Shown here one piece after another: positions 17,966 to 26,195 of a stretch of 52,653 nucleotides of DNA. How positions within the stretch are numbered: position 1 is the stretch's first letter; each line of letters begins with the position of its first letter. The DNA comes from Candidatus Falkowiibacteriota bacterium (GTDB lineage: Bacteria; Patescibacteriota; Patescibacteriia; UBA11705; JABHMO01), in the NCBI GenBank assembly GCA_016214755.1, contig JACRNX010000040.1, positions 1 to 52,653 on the forward strand. Reading direction: 5' to 3'. Position numbers and translations under genes: made by a program. The notes under the pieces were generated by a model. The model saw only the letters and a list, made by a program, of their open reading frames with translations, did not search any database and was not told where the DNA came from.

Positions 17966-17991
17966 GTTTGCATACACTAGTGTATGCAAAC
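17966..17991. promoter_or_regulatory. 26-bp perfect palindrome, candidate operator
   Basis: GTTTGCATACACTAGTGTATGCAAAC, 20 bp upstream of the HTH gene. Confidence 0.75.
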
Positions 17992-18047
17992 AGCTATTTT
18001 AATGATATAGGAAGTTAAATAAAAAGGCAATATCTCGTCTTTCGTCA

Positions 18048-18231
18048 TTGCGAGGAGCGCGGCGACGAAGCAATCCCAGCGTTTATAGTATCGAGATTGC
18101 TTCGTCGTATAACTCCTCGCAATGACGGGGGCGCTGCGCTCCTCGCAATGACGGGAGAGTGTATTGCGCGTTTCGTGTTCTTTTTGCTCGCAATGACGGG
18201 AGAGTGTATTGCGCGTTTCGTGTTCTTTTTG
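18048..18231. repeat. family A palindromic repeat (TCATTGCGAGGAG.../...CTCCTCGCAATGA) with 45-bp tandem duplication
   Basis: GTCATTGCGAGGAGCGCGGCGACGAAGCAATC...GATTGCTTCGTCG...CTCCTCGCAATGAC; exact repeats 18142-18186 and 18187-18231. Confidence 0.9.
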
Positions 18232-18334
18232 CGTAATTTTAATCAAATCCACAGGTTTTTTATTTACATTCGCTTTTTCTTTTGCTATGATTGTTATTGA
18301 ATAAATTAACCTAAATTTACCAAATTTTCGTGCG

Positions 18335-18363
18335 GTAGGGACAGGGCAGTGCCCTGTCCCTAC
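18335..18363. repeat. 29-nt palindrome, intergenic copy
   Basis: GTAGGGACAGGGCA-G-TGCCCTGTCCCTAC. Confidence 0.9.
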
Positions 18364-18460
18364 GGAATGCAGACATTATTGTGGGACCAGCGTATTGTCT
18401 TGTCTTTACGATGAGGACATTATATTTTGTAACAGATTTCGTCTAATAACGTCTAATTAA

Positions 18461-19018
18461 ATGAAAAGAGCATCATTAAAAGAAAAATTCCTGATTTTCA
18501 AGGTTAAGCAGAACAAGGACGCCGAAGCGTACGGAATGCTTTATGATTATTACGTTGAAAGGATTTTCCGATTTATTTTTTTCAAAGTGTCTTCTTCGGA
18601 AATCGCCGAGGATTTGACGTCAGAGGTTTTTTTGAAAACATGGGAATACATCAACCGGACAACGGAAAAAATCGGAAATTTCAACGCGCTTTTGTATCGG
18701 GTAGCGAGAAACGCGGTTATTGATCATTATCGTTCAAAAGGACGAACAATCGTAAACATTACTGATGAAGAATTATTTGAACAGATCGCCGATAAACGCG
18801 ACCTTGAAAAAGAAGCGGACACGCAATTGGAAATCGAAAACGTGCGGAATCATTTAAAAAAATTAAAAGACATTTATCAGGAAGTAATCACTTTAAAATA
18901 CATTGAGGAATTTTCCATCGCTGAAATCGCGGAAATCATGGAAAAGAAAAAGGGCGCGGTGCGGGTGCTTTTACACCGAGCGCTCAAAGCATTGAAAGAG
19001 ATTGCGGGAGAGGAATAG
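18461..19018 (+). CDS. ECF-type RNA polymerase sigma factor
   Basis: YGMLYDYYVERIFRFIFFKV, SEVFLKTWEYI, VARNAVIDHYRSK, LKYIEEFSIAEIAEIMEKKKGAVRVLLHRALKAL. Confidence 0.92.
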   Translation: MKRASLKEKFLIFKVKQNKDAEAYGMLYDYYVERIFRFIFFKVSSSEIAEDLTSEVFLKTWEYINRTTEKIGNFNALLYRVARNAVIDHYRSKGRTIVNITDEELFEQIADKRDLEKEADTQLEIENVRNHLKKLKDIYQEVITLKYIEEFSIAEIAEIMEKKKGAVRVLLHRALKALKEIAGEE

Positions 19019-19021
19019 GGC

Positions 19022-19068
19022 GGATTGCTTCGTCGCCCCGACGTACGTCGGGGCTCCTCGCAATGACT
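19022..19068. repeat. family A palindromic repeat fragment
   Basis: GATTGCTTCGTCGCCCCGACGTACGTCGGGGCTCCTCGCAATGAC. Confidence 0.85.
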
Positions 19069-20211
19069 ATGAACAACATCATCGAACAATTAAAAGAGTT
19101 AAAAAATATCAAACCGAGAAGGGACTGGGTGGAAAGCCAGCGCGAAGTTCTGTTGTCGCAGATAACAAAACAAAACGTGGCCAAGCCGCAGTCCTTTTTA
19201 GTTAATTCTTGGTTTCTAACCAAGTCGCTTTTGCCGGGCGGATTCATGCGTTTCGTCGCGCGGCCGGTGGGCGTGCTGACAATGGTTATCCTGTTCGTTT
19301 TCTCCTCGGGCCTGCTGGGCGTGAACGCGTCGCGCAAAAGTTTGCCGGGCGATTTTCTTTACTCGGTAAAGCGCAGTTCTGAAAAAATGCAGGTCAGTTT
19401 GACCATGAAGCAAGAGAAAAAAGCGATTCTGCACGTGCAGTTCGCGGAAGAAAGAGTGAAAGAAATAGAGACGCTCGCGCACGGTCAAAATCAGCCAGAA
19501 AAAAAACAAGCGAAGATTGATATGGCGGTTAATGGTTTAAAAGAAGAAATGGGCGAAGCGCAAAAGACATTGGATAAAGCAAAAGAGGAGCCGAAAAAGG
19601 CGCAGAAGACAATTGAGGCGGCGAAAAAAGTTGATAATATGGCCGCTGCTTTGAGCGAAAAAATCGCGCAGAAAAAAACAGAGACGACGGATAAAGAAAT
19701 CGCCAAAAGTTTAGAAACGGCGGTTCAGGCGGCGGACGCGGCTAGCGTCAAAGCCATGTCGGTCATCGTGGAAAAGCATGAAGCAGGCGAAGCCGAGTTG
19801 TCGAAAGAAGAGATAAAACAAACAATTGATAAAATTGATAATAAAATAAATAAAGTCCAGCAGCAGGTGAACGCGTCGGCGGAGGAAATGAAAGAAGTCA
19901 GCAAGACAGTTGAAAATATAGCGGGCGGGGAAACGAAATTACCTCCCCCTAACGCCCTCCTTGGTAAGGAGGGGATCGGCACGGACACTGGCGGTTCGTC
20001 CGCGGAAAAGAATCAGGATTTGTCAGACAAATTGCAAAAGCTCAAAACAAAGCCAGGAGCGGCCGGTCAAAAACTTTCAGAGGCGAAGATATTATTAAAT
20101 AACGGCGACTTAAGTTCAGCGATTGAAATGATAAAGCAAGGCGCGGAAATTAATGAGGAAGTCAGGCAGGGAGTCGAGACGATAAATAAGGTCTTAGAAA
20201 ATAAAAAATAA
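19069..20211 (+). CDS. DUF5667-type membrane protein
   Basis: single TM followed by SLPGDFLYSVKRSSEKMQVSLTMKQEKKAILHVQFAEERVKEIE; follows the ECF sigma gene. Confidence 0.7.
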   Translation: MNNIIEQLKELKNIKPRRDWVESQREVLLSQITKQNVAKPQSFLVNSWFLTKSLLPGGFMRFVARPVGVLTMVILFVFSSGLLGVNASRKSLPGDFLYSVKRSSEKMQVSLTMKQEKKAILHVQFAEERVKEIETLAHGQNQPEKKQAKIDMAVNGLKEEMGEAQKTLDKAKEEPKKAQKTIEAAKKVDNMAAALSEKIAQKKTETTDKEIAKSLETAVQAADAASVKAMSVIVEKHEAGEAELSKEEIKQTIDKIDNKINKVQQQVNASAEEMKEVSKTVENIAGGETKLPPPNALLGKEGIGTDTGGSSAEKNQDLSDKLQKLKTKPGAAGQKLSEAKILLNNGDLSSAIEMIKQGAEINEEVRQGVETINKVLENKK

Positions 20212-20517
20212 AAGATAAAAAATAAATTACGTAACAGGTTGTAGGTTATAGGTGGTAGTGAGTAGGTTGTAGAGTTTTAGAGCTTTATGGCCGTAAAGCT
20301 TTACAGCTTTATAGCTTTTCGTTCGTATTTTCGTATGCGTTCGTAGTTCGCACATTTCGATTTTTGGGTTTTAATTTTTCCGTATATCAATCCGTAATCC
20401 GTATATCCGTACATAATCCGTAATCCGTATTATAAAAAATCCTAAAGTTTTTTCTTTGGGTTGCAGCGGCCTAAAAGGTCGAGTCCGCGAGGACGGAAGC
20501 TGTATATTAAAGATAAT

Positions 20518-20571
20518 AATAAACTGATGCTTGGCTGATTTCATTGAAATCATTTTAATCATCAGTTTATT
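20518..20571 (+). promoter_or_regulatory. 5-prime UTR stem-loop upstream of the S-layer-like gene
   Basis: AATAAACTGATG/CATCAGTTTATT 12-bp stem with inner TGATTTC-ATT-GAAATCA. Confidence 0.65.
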
Positions 20572-20590
20572 GAAAAGGTTTAATTAAATT

Positions 20591-23500
20591 ATGAAGAAAT
20601 TTTTAACCCTGACTGTTGTTTTCACAACAGTTTTGTGGACGCTCGGGTTGGCGGCTTTTGTTCCAGTCGCTTCTGCGGTGAGTATCGCGGCGGGCGACTT
20701 GATCAAGGCGAGCGGTTCGGCGGTATATTATTACGCGGCTGACGGCAAACGCTACACCTTCCCGACAGAATCCACCTACAAAACTTGGTACAAGGATTTC
20801 AAGGGCGTGAAACCCCTAATGGACTCGGAATTGGCGGACATTACCTTAGCCGGCAATGTCGTTGTTCGCCCTGGCACCAAGTTAGTGAAAATTACCACGG
20901 TTCCAAAAGTGTTCGCTGTCAGCCCGAAAGGGAAATTGTCCCATTTGAAGGACGAGGCGGCGGCCAAAGCTCTTTACGGAGCGAATTGGAGCAAGATGGT
21001 GATTGATGTTCCAGATGGTTTCTGGACAAATTATTCTGATACTGGAAAAACATTGGACGGCACGTCTTATCCAGAAGGACAGATGGTGAAATACGGCGCG
21101 GACGCTTACTACGTCAATGCCGACGGCACCAAGAGCAAAGTCAAGGATGAGACCGCTTTCAATGCCAACAAATGGAATTGGGATTATGTGGTAACTGGCG
21201 CCTCTACCATTTCAATGGCCGCTGGCACGGAAATCGCGGCGGCGGTTGATTCGTATGTGGATGTTTCGCAGGGCGGCGGCGCGGGCACTACTGCTACCAC
21301 TACCACGGCTGGAGCATTGGCTGTTTCTTTGAGCGCTGATACTCCTGCGGCTGACTATGTGTCAAAAGGCGTGCAAAACGCGTTATTCGCGAAATTTGAC
21401 TTTAAAGCCACGGGCGGAAAAGCCAAAGTGAGCGAGATTGTTTTGCAGAGAAAGGGTTTGGGCTATGACGCTGATATTGATACTGTCCGCTTGTACAACA
21501 AAGGCGTGCAGGTTGGCACTGACCAATCCTTCAACGTCAATACCCATAAAGTCACTTTCAAGAATTTAGCTTGGACAGTTGAAACCGCGGAAATTCTTTC
21601 CGTGAAAGCGAATATCAACAGCGCGCCGAGCGGCACCAATGACTATCTTGAATTAGTCAGCGTTACTGCCGACGGCACGGTCTCTGGTTTGCCGATTGCC
21701 GGCAACGCGATGAAATTTTCCAATTTAACGATTGGATATTTGGATGTTGACGCGGTGAGCTCAAGCTCGTCCGTTAACGTCATTTCCGGCGCGACTGACC
21801 AAGAACTTGGCTGTTGGAATTTCACCACTAGTTCAGCTGAAGGTTTTTATGTTGATTCAATCATGGTGACGAACATTGGCAGCGCGGCCACGACCGAGGC
21901 CTTGAATTTCAAGATCAAAGTCGGTTCAGACGTAATTTCTGGTTCTGAAGTCGCGGCCATGAAAACAAACGGCACAGTCATTTTTGATTTATCGGCAAAA
22001 CCGTATTTCATTGACAAGAGCAAAGTAAAGAAACTTTGCGTGTACGGCGATATTTTAGCCGGCATTACCACTTCCAAGACCGTTCGTTTCCAGGTAGCGG
22101 ACAGCAAAGATATTGCCGCGCGCGGAGACAGCTCGGCGGGCGAAGCGTTGATCACTTATAGCGCCCACACCTCGTTTGTCGCTCAATCAGCGAAGACGAA
22201 CACGATTGCCCAGGGTTCTGCCACTTTAGCGCAGGACGCGGCTTACGCGCCGACTACCGGCACTGGCTTAGTCGTCGGTGTTGCTAATAATAAGATGGCG
22301 GCATACAAGATTACCGCTGGCGCCAATGAAGGCGTTCGCTTAACCAAACTGCGCGTGATTCTCGCTGGCACCAATGTCGCGAGCACGGATTTCGCCAATT
22401 GGTCTTTGTATAAAATTGATGGCGGCAAAGAAGTCGCGATCGGCGTTACTGGCAGTACTTCGGGCATGAATGTCACTTTTGAAGACACGACCAATGGCTT
22501 GATTGATGTCGCGAAATCATTAAACGGCACGATCGTTGTCAAAGCAGATGTTTCCACTTCTGCTGGCGGCAATGAATCCGGCGTTCATGTTTATGTAGGC
22601 GCGAACGGCACGGCGACAAACACCGAGTCAAGGATTAAAGGCATTGAATCAGGCGAATATGTTACGAGCGGCGTGACATTGTCTGGCGTGGCCACTGGCA
22701 ACGCGCAGACATTCACGGTTGGCGCAAAGGGCACTTTGACTGTGTCTAAAGCCGCTGATTCTCCGACTGCTGACACAGTAGCCAAGGGCAAGACCGCTTA
22801 TCATTTCACCACCGTTAATTTATACGCGACTGGTGAAGATATTGAAGTTACCACTTTGGTCTTGACTGGTTATGAAACAGCCGGCACTGGCGACGCGGTT
22901 GAGACAGGCGATTTGTCCAATGTCTATTTGATGAGTGAAGACAATAAGCCGATCGGTACAACGGTTGCCAACCCGAGCTCGGGCGAGTATTCATTCAGTT
23001 TCTCTTTGGTTGTGCCAAAAGACAGCAATAAAAAGATTAAGGTTTATGGCGATGTTCCGAGCGGAACAACCTCCAGCTATGCCCATATTGACATGGATAC
23101 AGCCAATACTGATATTACCTCAACTGGCGTCTATTCGTCAGCAGACATTGGCACTTCTGAAACCGGGACAGCGACTGGCAGCACCATGACTGTCGGCGGC
23201 CCGACGATAACCGCGGCCATGAGCACGTCACCGTTAGCCACGAGCTATGTCATTAACTCGTCCGGCGTAACGCTCGGCAAATTGATTTTAACTGCCGGCG
23301 CCACGGAAAACGTGAAGATTACGAGCATCAAGATTACCAGCGATGACGCGGCAACTTTGAGCACTGTTTCTTCAGCCAATTCTGATATCACGAATATCAA
23401 ATTGGTGAATGCCAATAATACTTCAACGCAATACGGCGTAACCCAGAATTTCACCGACGGCACGGCTGATTATGTCAGCTTTACCGGCATTGACAATTTA

Positions 23501-24697
23501 ACAATTGCCAAAGGTGAAAACGCGGTCATCAATATCGTCGCTGATATTAAGGGCTCTTCGTTAACGTATTATTTTGGCGTTTACAACCCAACCGTTGATC
23601 TTACTGGCGTGGGCATAAGCTCAAACGCGTCGCTCGCCGCCGCTGATATTAACAGCGGAACAACGACCGCGATTGCTAGCACGGGCGCGACTCTGACCAC
23701 CGCGGGACTTTTGGCGGTTAACAAAGCAGGCGATATGCCGGCAGCCGCTCAATTAGTCTCTGGTTCAACGAACAATGACATCGCCAAGTATAAGTTAGCG
23801 TCGAGTTATGAAAGCGTTGATATCACGGTCTTGCAACTCGAAACCAGCGCTGATATTTCCAACATTTTGGCGAACGTGAAATTGTATTTTGACGGCAAAC
23901 AGATTGGCGATTCAGCTGGTTACATATTTACCGGCACGGAAAAATCCATTAATTTGGCGTCAGGAACAATGGTAGTGACTAATGATAAGACCTCGTATCT
24001 GACCATTAAGGCGGATATTAACGCCAAGGCGCAGGTTACTACTACGGTTTCCAGCACGACCATGAGAATTGATTCAACTGCTGCTTCTGGAGCGGCGGGC
24101 GCGTACACAATGACAGCTAAAGGCAGTTCTTCCGGCGGCACAGTGTCGAATATCAACAGCACTGGCGCGGCGGGCGGCATTGTCTATGCTGGCAATGGAT
24201 TTACTTTCCACAAAGGCATTTTGGTTGTGAGCAAGAGCTCGTCTTCACCGAGCGGCACCGCGACAGCTGGCACTAACTCGGAGGTCTTGAGGTTAGATCT
24301 CACGGCCACGGGCGACGAAATCAGCTTGTTAGGTATTGACATGTTGAAGAGCGGCACCTGCACAGTAACTGGAACCGGCGCGGCTTACATCAAGAGCGGC
24401 GATGGCACGGTTACTTATAAAACATGGACCGCGGGCACAGCGCATTTGAACGTGGAAAAGACCGTGGCAGATGGCGGCTTGGACACTGCTCTTAGCATTG
24501 GCGCGGGCACAACCGCGACGATCAAGTTGGTCGGCGATACCGGCGGGTGCACGACAGCCAATACCACCTTGCAGTTCACGGTTGGCGACGGCACGAATAC
24601 CAACAATGGTCTTATTTATGAAGACAGTTCTGGTACCAATGTTGACTTGTCAACAACCAAGAACCTGCCGATCTCTGGCGGCACTCTGTACTACTAA
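20591..24697 (+). CDS. large secreted S-layer-like surface protein with degenerate internal repeats
   Basis: signal peptide; about six repeats of the type VSxxxDSPxxxxVxxGxxNxxxxxxxLxAxxExVxIxxLxL; Thr/Ser/Ala rich. Confidence 0.75.
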   Translation: MKKFLTLTVVFTTVLWTLGLAAFVPVASAVSIAAGDLIKASGSAVYYYAADGKRYTFPTESTYKTWYKDFKGVKPLMDSELADITLAGNVVVRPGTKLVKITTVPKVFAVSPKGKLSHLKDEAAAKALYGANWSKMVIDVPDGFWTNYSDTGKTLDGTSYPEGQMVKYGADAYYVNADGTKSKVKDETAFNANKWNWDYVVTGASTISMAAGTEIAAAVDSYVDVSQGGGAGTTATTTTAGALAVSLSADTPAADYVSKGVQNALFAKFDFKATGGKAKVSEIVLQRKGLGYDADIDTVRLYNKGVQVGTDQSFNVNTHKVTFKNLAWTVETAEILSVKANINSAPSGTNDYLELVSVTADGTVSGLPIAGNAMKFSNLTIGYLDVDAVSSSSSVNVISGATDQELGCWNFTTSSAEGFYVDSIMVTNIGSAATTEALNFKIKVGSDVISGSEVAAMKTNGTVIFDLSAKPYFIDKSKVKKLCVYGDILAGITTSKTVRFQVADSKDIAARGDSSAGEALITYSAHTSFVAQSAKTNTIAQGSATLAQDAAYAPTTGTGLVVGVANNKMAAYKITAGANEGVRLTKLRVILAGTNVASTDFANWSLYKIDGGKEVAIGVTGSTSGMNVTFEDTTNGLIDVAKSLNGTIVVKADVSTSAGGNESGVHVYVGANGTATNTESRIKGIESGEYVTSGVTLSGVATGNAQTFTVGAKGTLTVSKAADSPTADTVAKGKTAYHFTTVNLYATGEDIEVTTLVLTGYETAGTGDAVETGDLSNVYLMSEDNKPIGTTVANPSSGEYSFSFSLVVPKDSNKKIKVYGDVPSGTTSSYAHIDMDTANTDITSTGVYSSADIGTSETGTATGSTMTVGGPTITAAMSTSPLATSYVINSSGVTLGKLILTAGATENVKITSIKITSDDAATLSTVSSANSDITNIKLVNANNTSTQYGVTQNFTDGTADYVSFTGIDNLTIAKGENAVINIVADIKGSSLTYYFGVYNPTVDLTGVGISSNASLAAADINSGTTTAIASTGATLTTAGLLAVNKAGDMPAAAQLVSGSTNNDIAKYKLASSYESVDITVLQLETSADISNILANVKLYFDGKQIGDSAGYIFTGTEKSINLASGTMVVTNDKTSYLTIKADINAKAQVTTTVSSTTMRIDSTAASGAAGAYTMTAKGSSSGGTVSNINSTGAAGGIVYAGNGFTFHKGILVVSKSSSSPSGTATAGTNSEVLRLDLTATGDEISLLGIDMLKSGTCTVTGTGAAYIKSGDGTVTYKTWTAGTAHLNVEKTVADGGLDTALSIGAGTTATIKLVGDTGGCTTANTTLQFTVGDGTNTNNGLIYEDSSGTNVDLSTTKNLPISGGTLYY

Positions 24698-24720
24698 GGT
24701 TTAATGCTAGTTTAGGACAA

Positions 24721-24762
24721 AGTCCTCCCCGTAGCTTTATGCGAAGGGGAGGGCTTTTTTTT
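24721..24762 (+). terminator. Rho-independent terminator
   Basis: AGTCCTCCCC...GGGGAGGGCTTTTTTTT. Confidence 0.9.
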
Positions 24763-24829
24763 ATGAAAAATTTTTGTTATGATATATTTAAGATTAACGT
24801 TTTATGAAAGAAGAGGAGGGTGCGTATAA

Positions 24830-24898
24830 GTCATTGCGAGGAATCCCATGGCTTATAGACTCGAGATTGCTTCGTCGTGTAACTCCTCGCAATGACGA
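24830..24898. repeat. family A palindromic repeat
   Basis: GTCATTGCGAGGAATCC...ACTCGAGATTGCTTCGTCG...ACTCCTCGCAATGAC. Confidence 0.9.
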
Positions 24899-24921
24899 AG
24901 ACGTCGAACTCCTTTTACATT

Positions 24922-25593
24922 ATGAATAGAAAAATAATTTTTATTATCATTAGCGTTGTTATTGTTATCGCTGTCGTGGCGGAGGCCCTTGTTTTTTGGT
25001 CTGATAAGAAAACGCCGGACGTAACGGATTTATTGAAAATCAACACCACGCTCCAGATGAACGAGATGCAGAAAAAACAATATGAGGAAATCGTCATGAG
25101 GCTCAAAAAAGATTCGAATGATTATTATTTGCGTTTCGCGCTGGCGCGGCTGAAACAGGATTTGCTCGATTTTGCCGGCGCGATCGAACTTTATGAACGT
25201 TTAGGAAAAGAAAAGCCGAACGACCTTTTGATTTGGAATAATTTGGCGGGCATTTATTATAATCAGGGAAAATACGAAAAGGCGGAAGAATTGCATTTGA
25301 AAATTTTAACTATTTCGCCAAAATGGTATAATTCATACGAAGAACTGGGCAGTATTTATCAATTTCATTTGAAAGATAAAAGGCCTGGCTTTGAAAAAAT
25401 TTTATTGAAAGGCATCGAAGAATATCCGGAAATGAAATTAGCGCTGATGGCGAAATTGGCGGTTTATTACGATGAAATGATGCAAAACTATCCGAAAGCG
25501 ATTGAATATTACGAAAAATTGGTGAAGACGAAATATAACATTGAAGTAATCGCTCCGCGGTTGAAGGAATTAAAAAAAATAAAGATAAAGTAA
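24922..25593 (+). CDS. membrane-anchored TPR repeat protein
   Basis: N-terminal TM; LLIWNNLAGIYYNQGKYEKAEELHLKILTISPKWYNSYEELGSIY. Confidence 0.8.
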   Translation: MNRKIIFIIISVVIVIAVVAEALVFWSDKKTPDVTDLLKINTTLQMNEMQKKQYEEIVMRLKKDSNDYYLRFALARLKQDLLDFAGAIELYERLGKEKPNDLLIWNNLAGIYYNQGKYEKAEELHLKILTISPKWYNSYEELGSIYQFHLKDKRPGFEKILLKGIEEYPEMKLALMAKLAVYYDEMMQNYPKAIEYYEKLVKTKYNIEVIAPRLKELKKIKIK

Positions 25594-25636
25594 TAAAATA
25601 AAGCAATAAAATGCGGTGAGTAAGACAAGGTTCGCC

Positions 25637-25748
25637 CCCTTTGTCATGGTTCGAGAGCCTCACCATGACAAGCATCCTCGGCGTGACAGAATCCTCGCGT
25701 GAAGAAAGTCGCTCCCTTTGTCACCCTGAGGCTCTCGAAGGGTGACAG
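25637..25748. repeat. family B palindromic repeats
   Basis: TTTGTCATGGT-TCGAGAGCCTC-ACCATGACA and TTTGTCACCCT-GAGGCTCTCGA-AGGGTGACA. Confidence 0.85.
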
Positions 25749-25764
25749 GAAATTATGCCAGTGT

Positions 25765-26064
25765 ATGAAATATTATTATGTTTATATTGCTCAATGTTCA
25801 GATAAAAGTTATTATATTGGCGTTACGAATGATTTAAACAGGCGAGAAGCAGAACATAATTCAGAATTTCTTCTCTGCCGTAGTTATACATATAGAAAAC
25901 GACCGGTAAAAATTATTTATTGGGAGGAGTTTGTAGACATAAATGAAGCAATTCGTCGGGAAAAACAGATTAAAAGATGGTCGCGGAAGAAAAAAGAAGC
26001 ATTAATAAAAAAGAATTTTGAAAAGCTACCGAAATTATCTGAAAGGAAAATTTTAAATAGGTGA
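25765..26064 (+). CDS. stand-alone GIY-YIG nuclease domain protein
   Basis: MKYYYVYIAQCSDKSYYIGVTNDLNRREAEHN...INEAIRREKQIKRWSRKKKEALI. Confidence 0.92.
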   Translation: MKYYYVYIAQCSDKSYYIGVTNDLNRREAEHNSEFLLCRSYTYRKRPVKIIYWEEFVDINEAIRREKQIKRWSRKKKEALIKKNFEKLPKLSERKILNR

Positions 26065-26073
26065 CAATTTATC

Positions 26074-26110
26074 TTTTTGTCATGGTTCGAGAGCCTCACC
26101 ATGACAAAAA
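26074..26110. repeat. family B palindromic repeat
   Basis: TTTTTGTCATGGT-TCGAGAGCCTC-ACCATGACAAAAA. Confidence 0.9.
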
Positions 26111-26195
26111 TCTGGATGACAAAAATCTGGCGGCAATAGTTACTATCTAAAAAGGTGAATAAGATTGATTATTTTTATAGATAAAATTTAAAAAT

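Noticed and set aside
18048-18231. CRISPR-like array
   Set aside because: The repeats are palindromic and adjacent or irregularly spaced, without unique spacers of even length; no cas genes in the window
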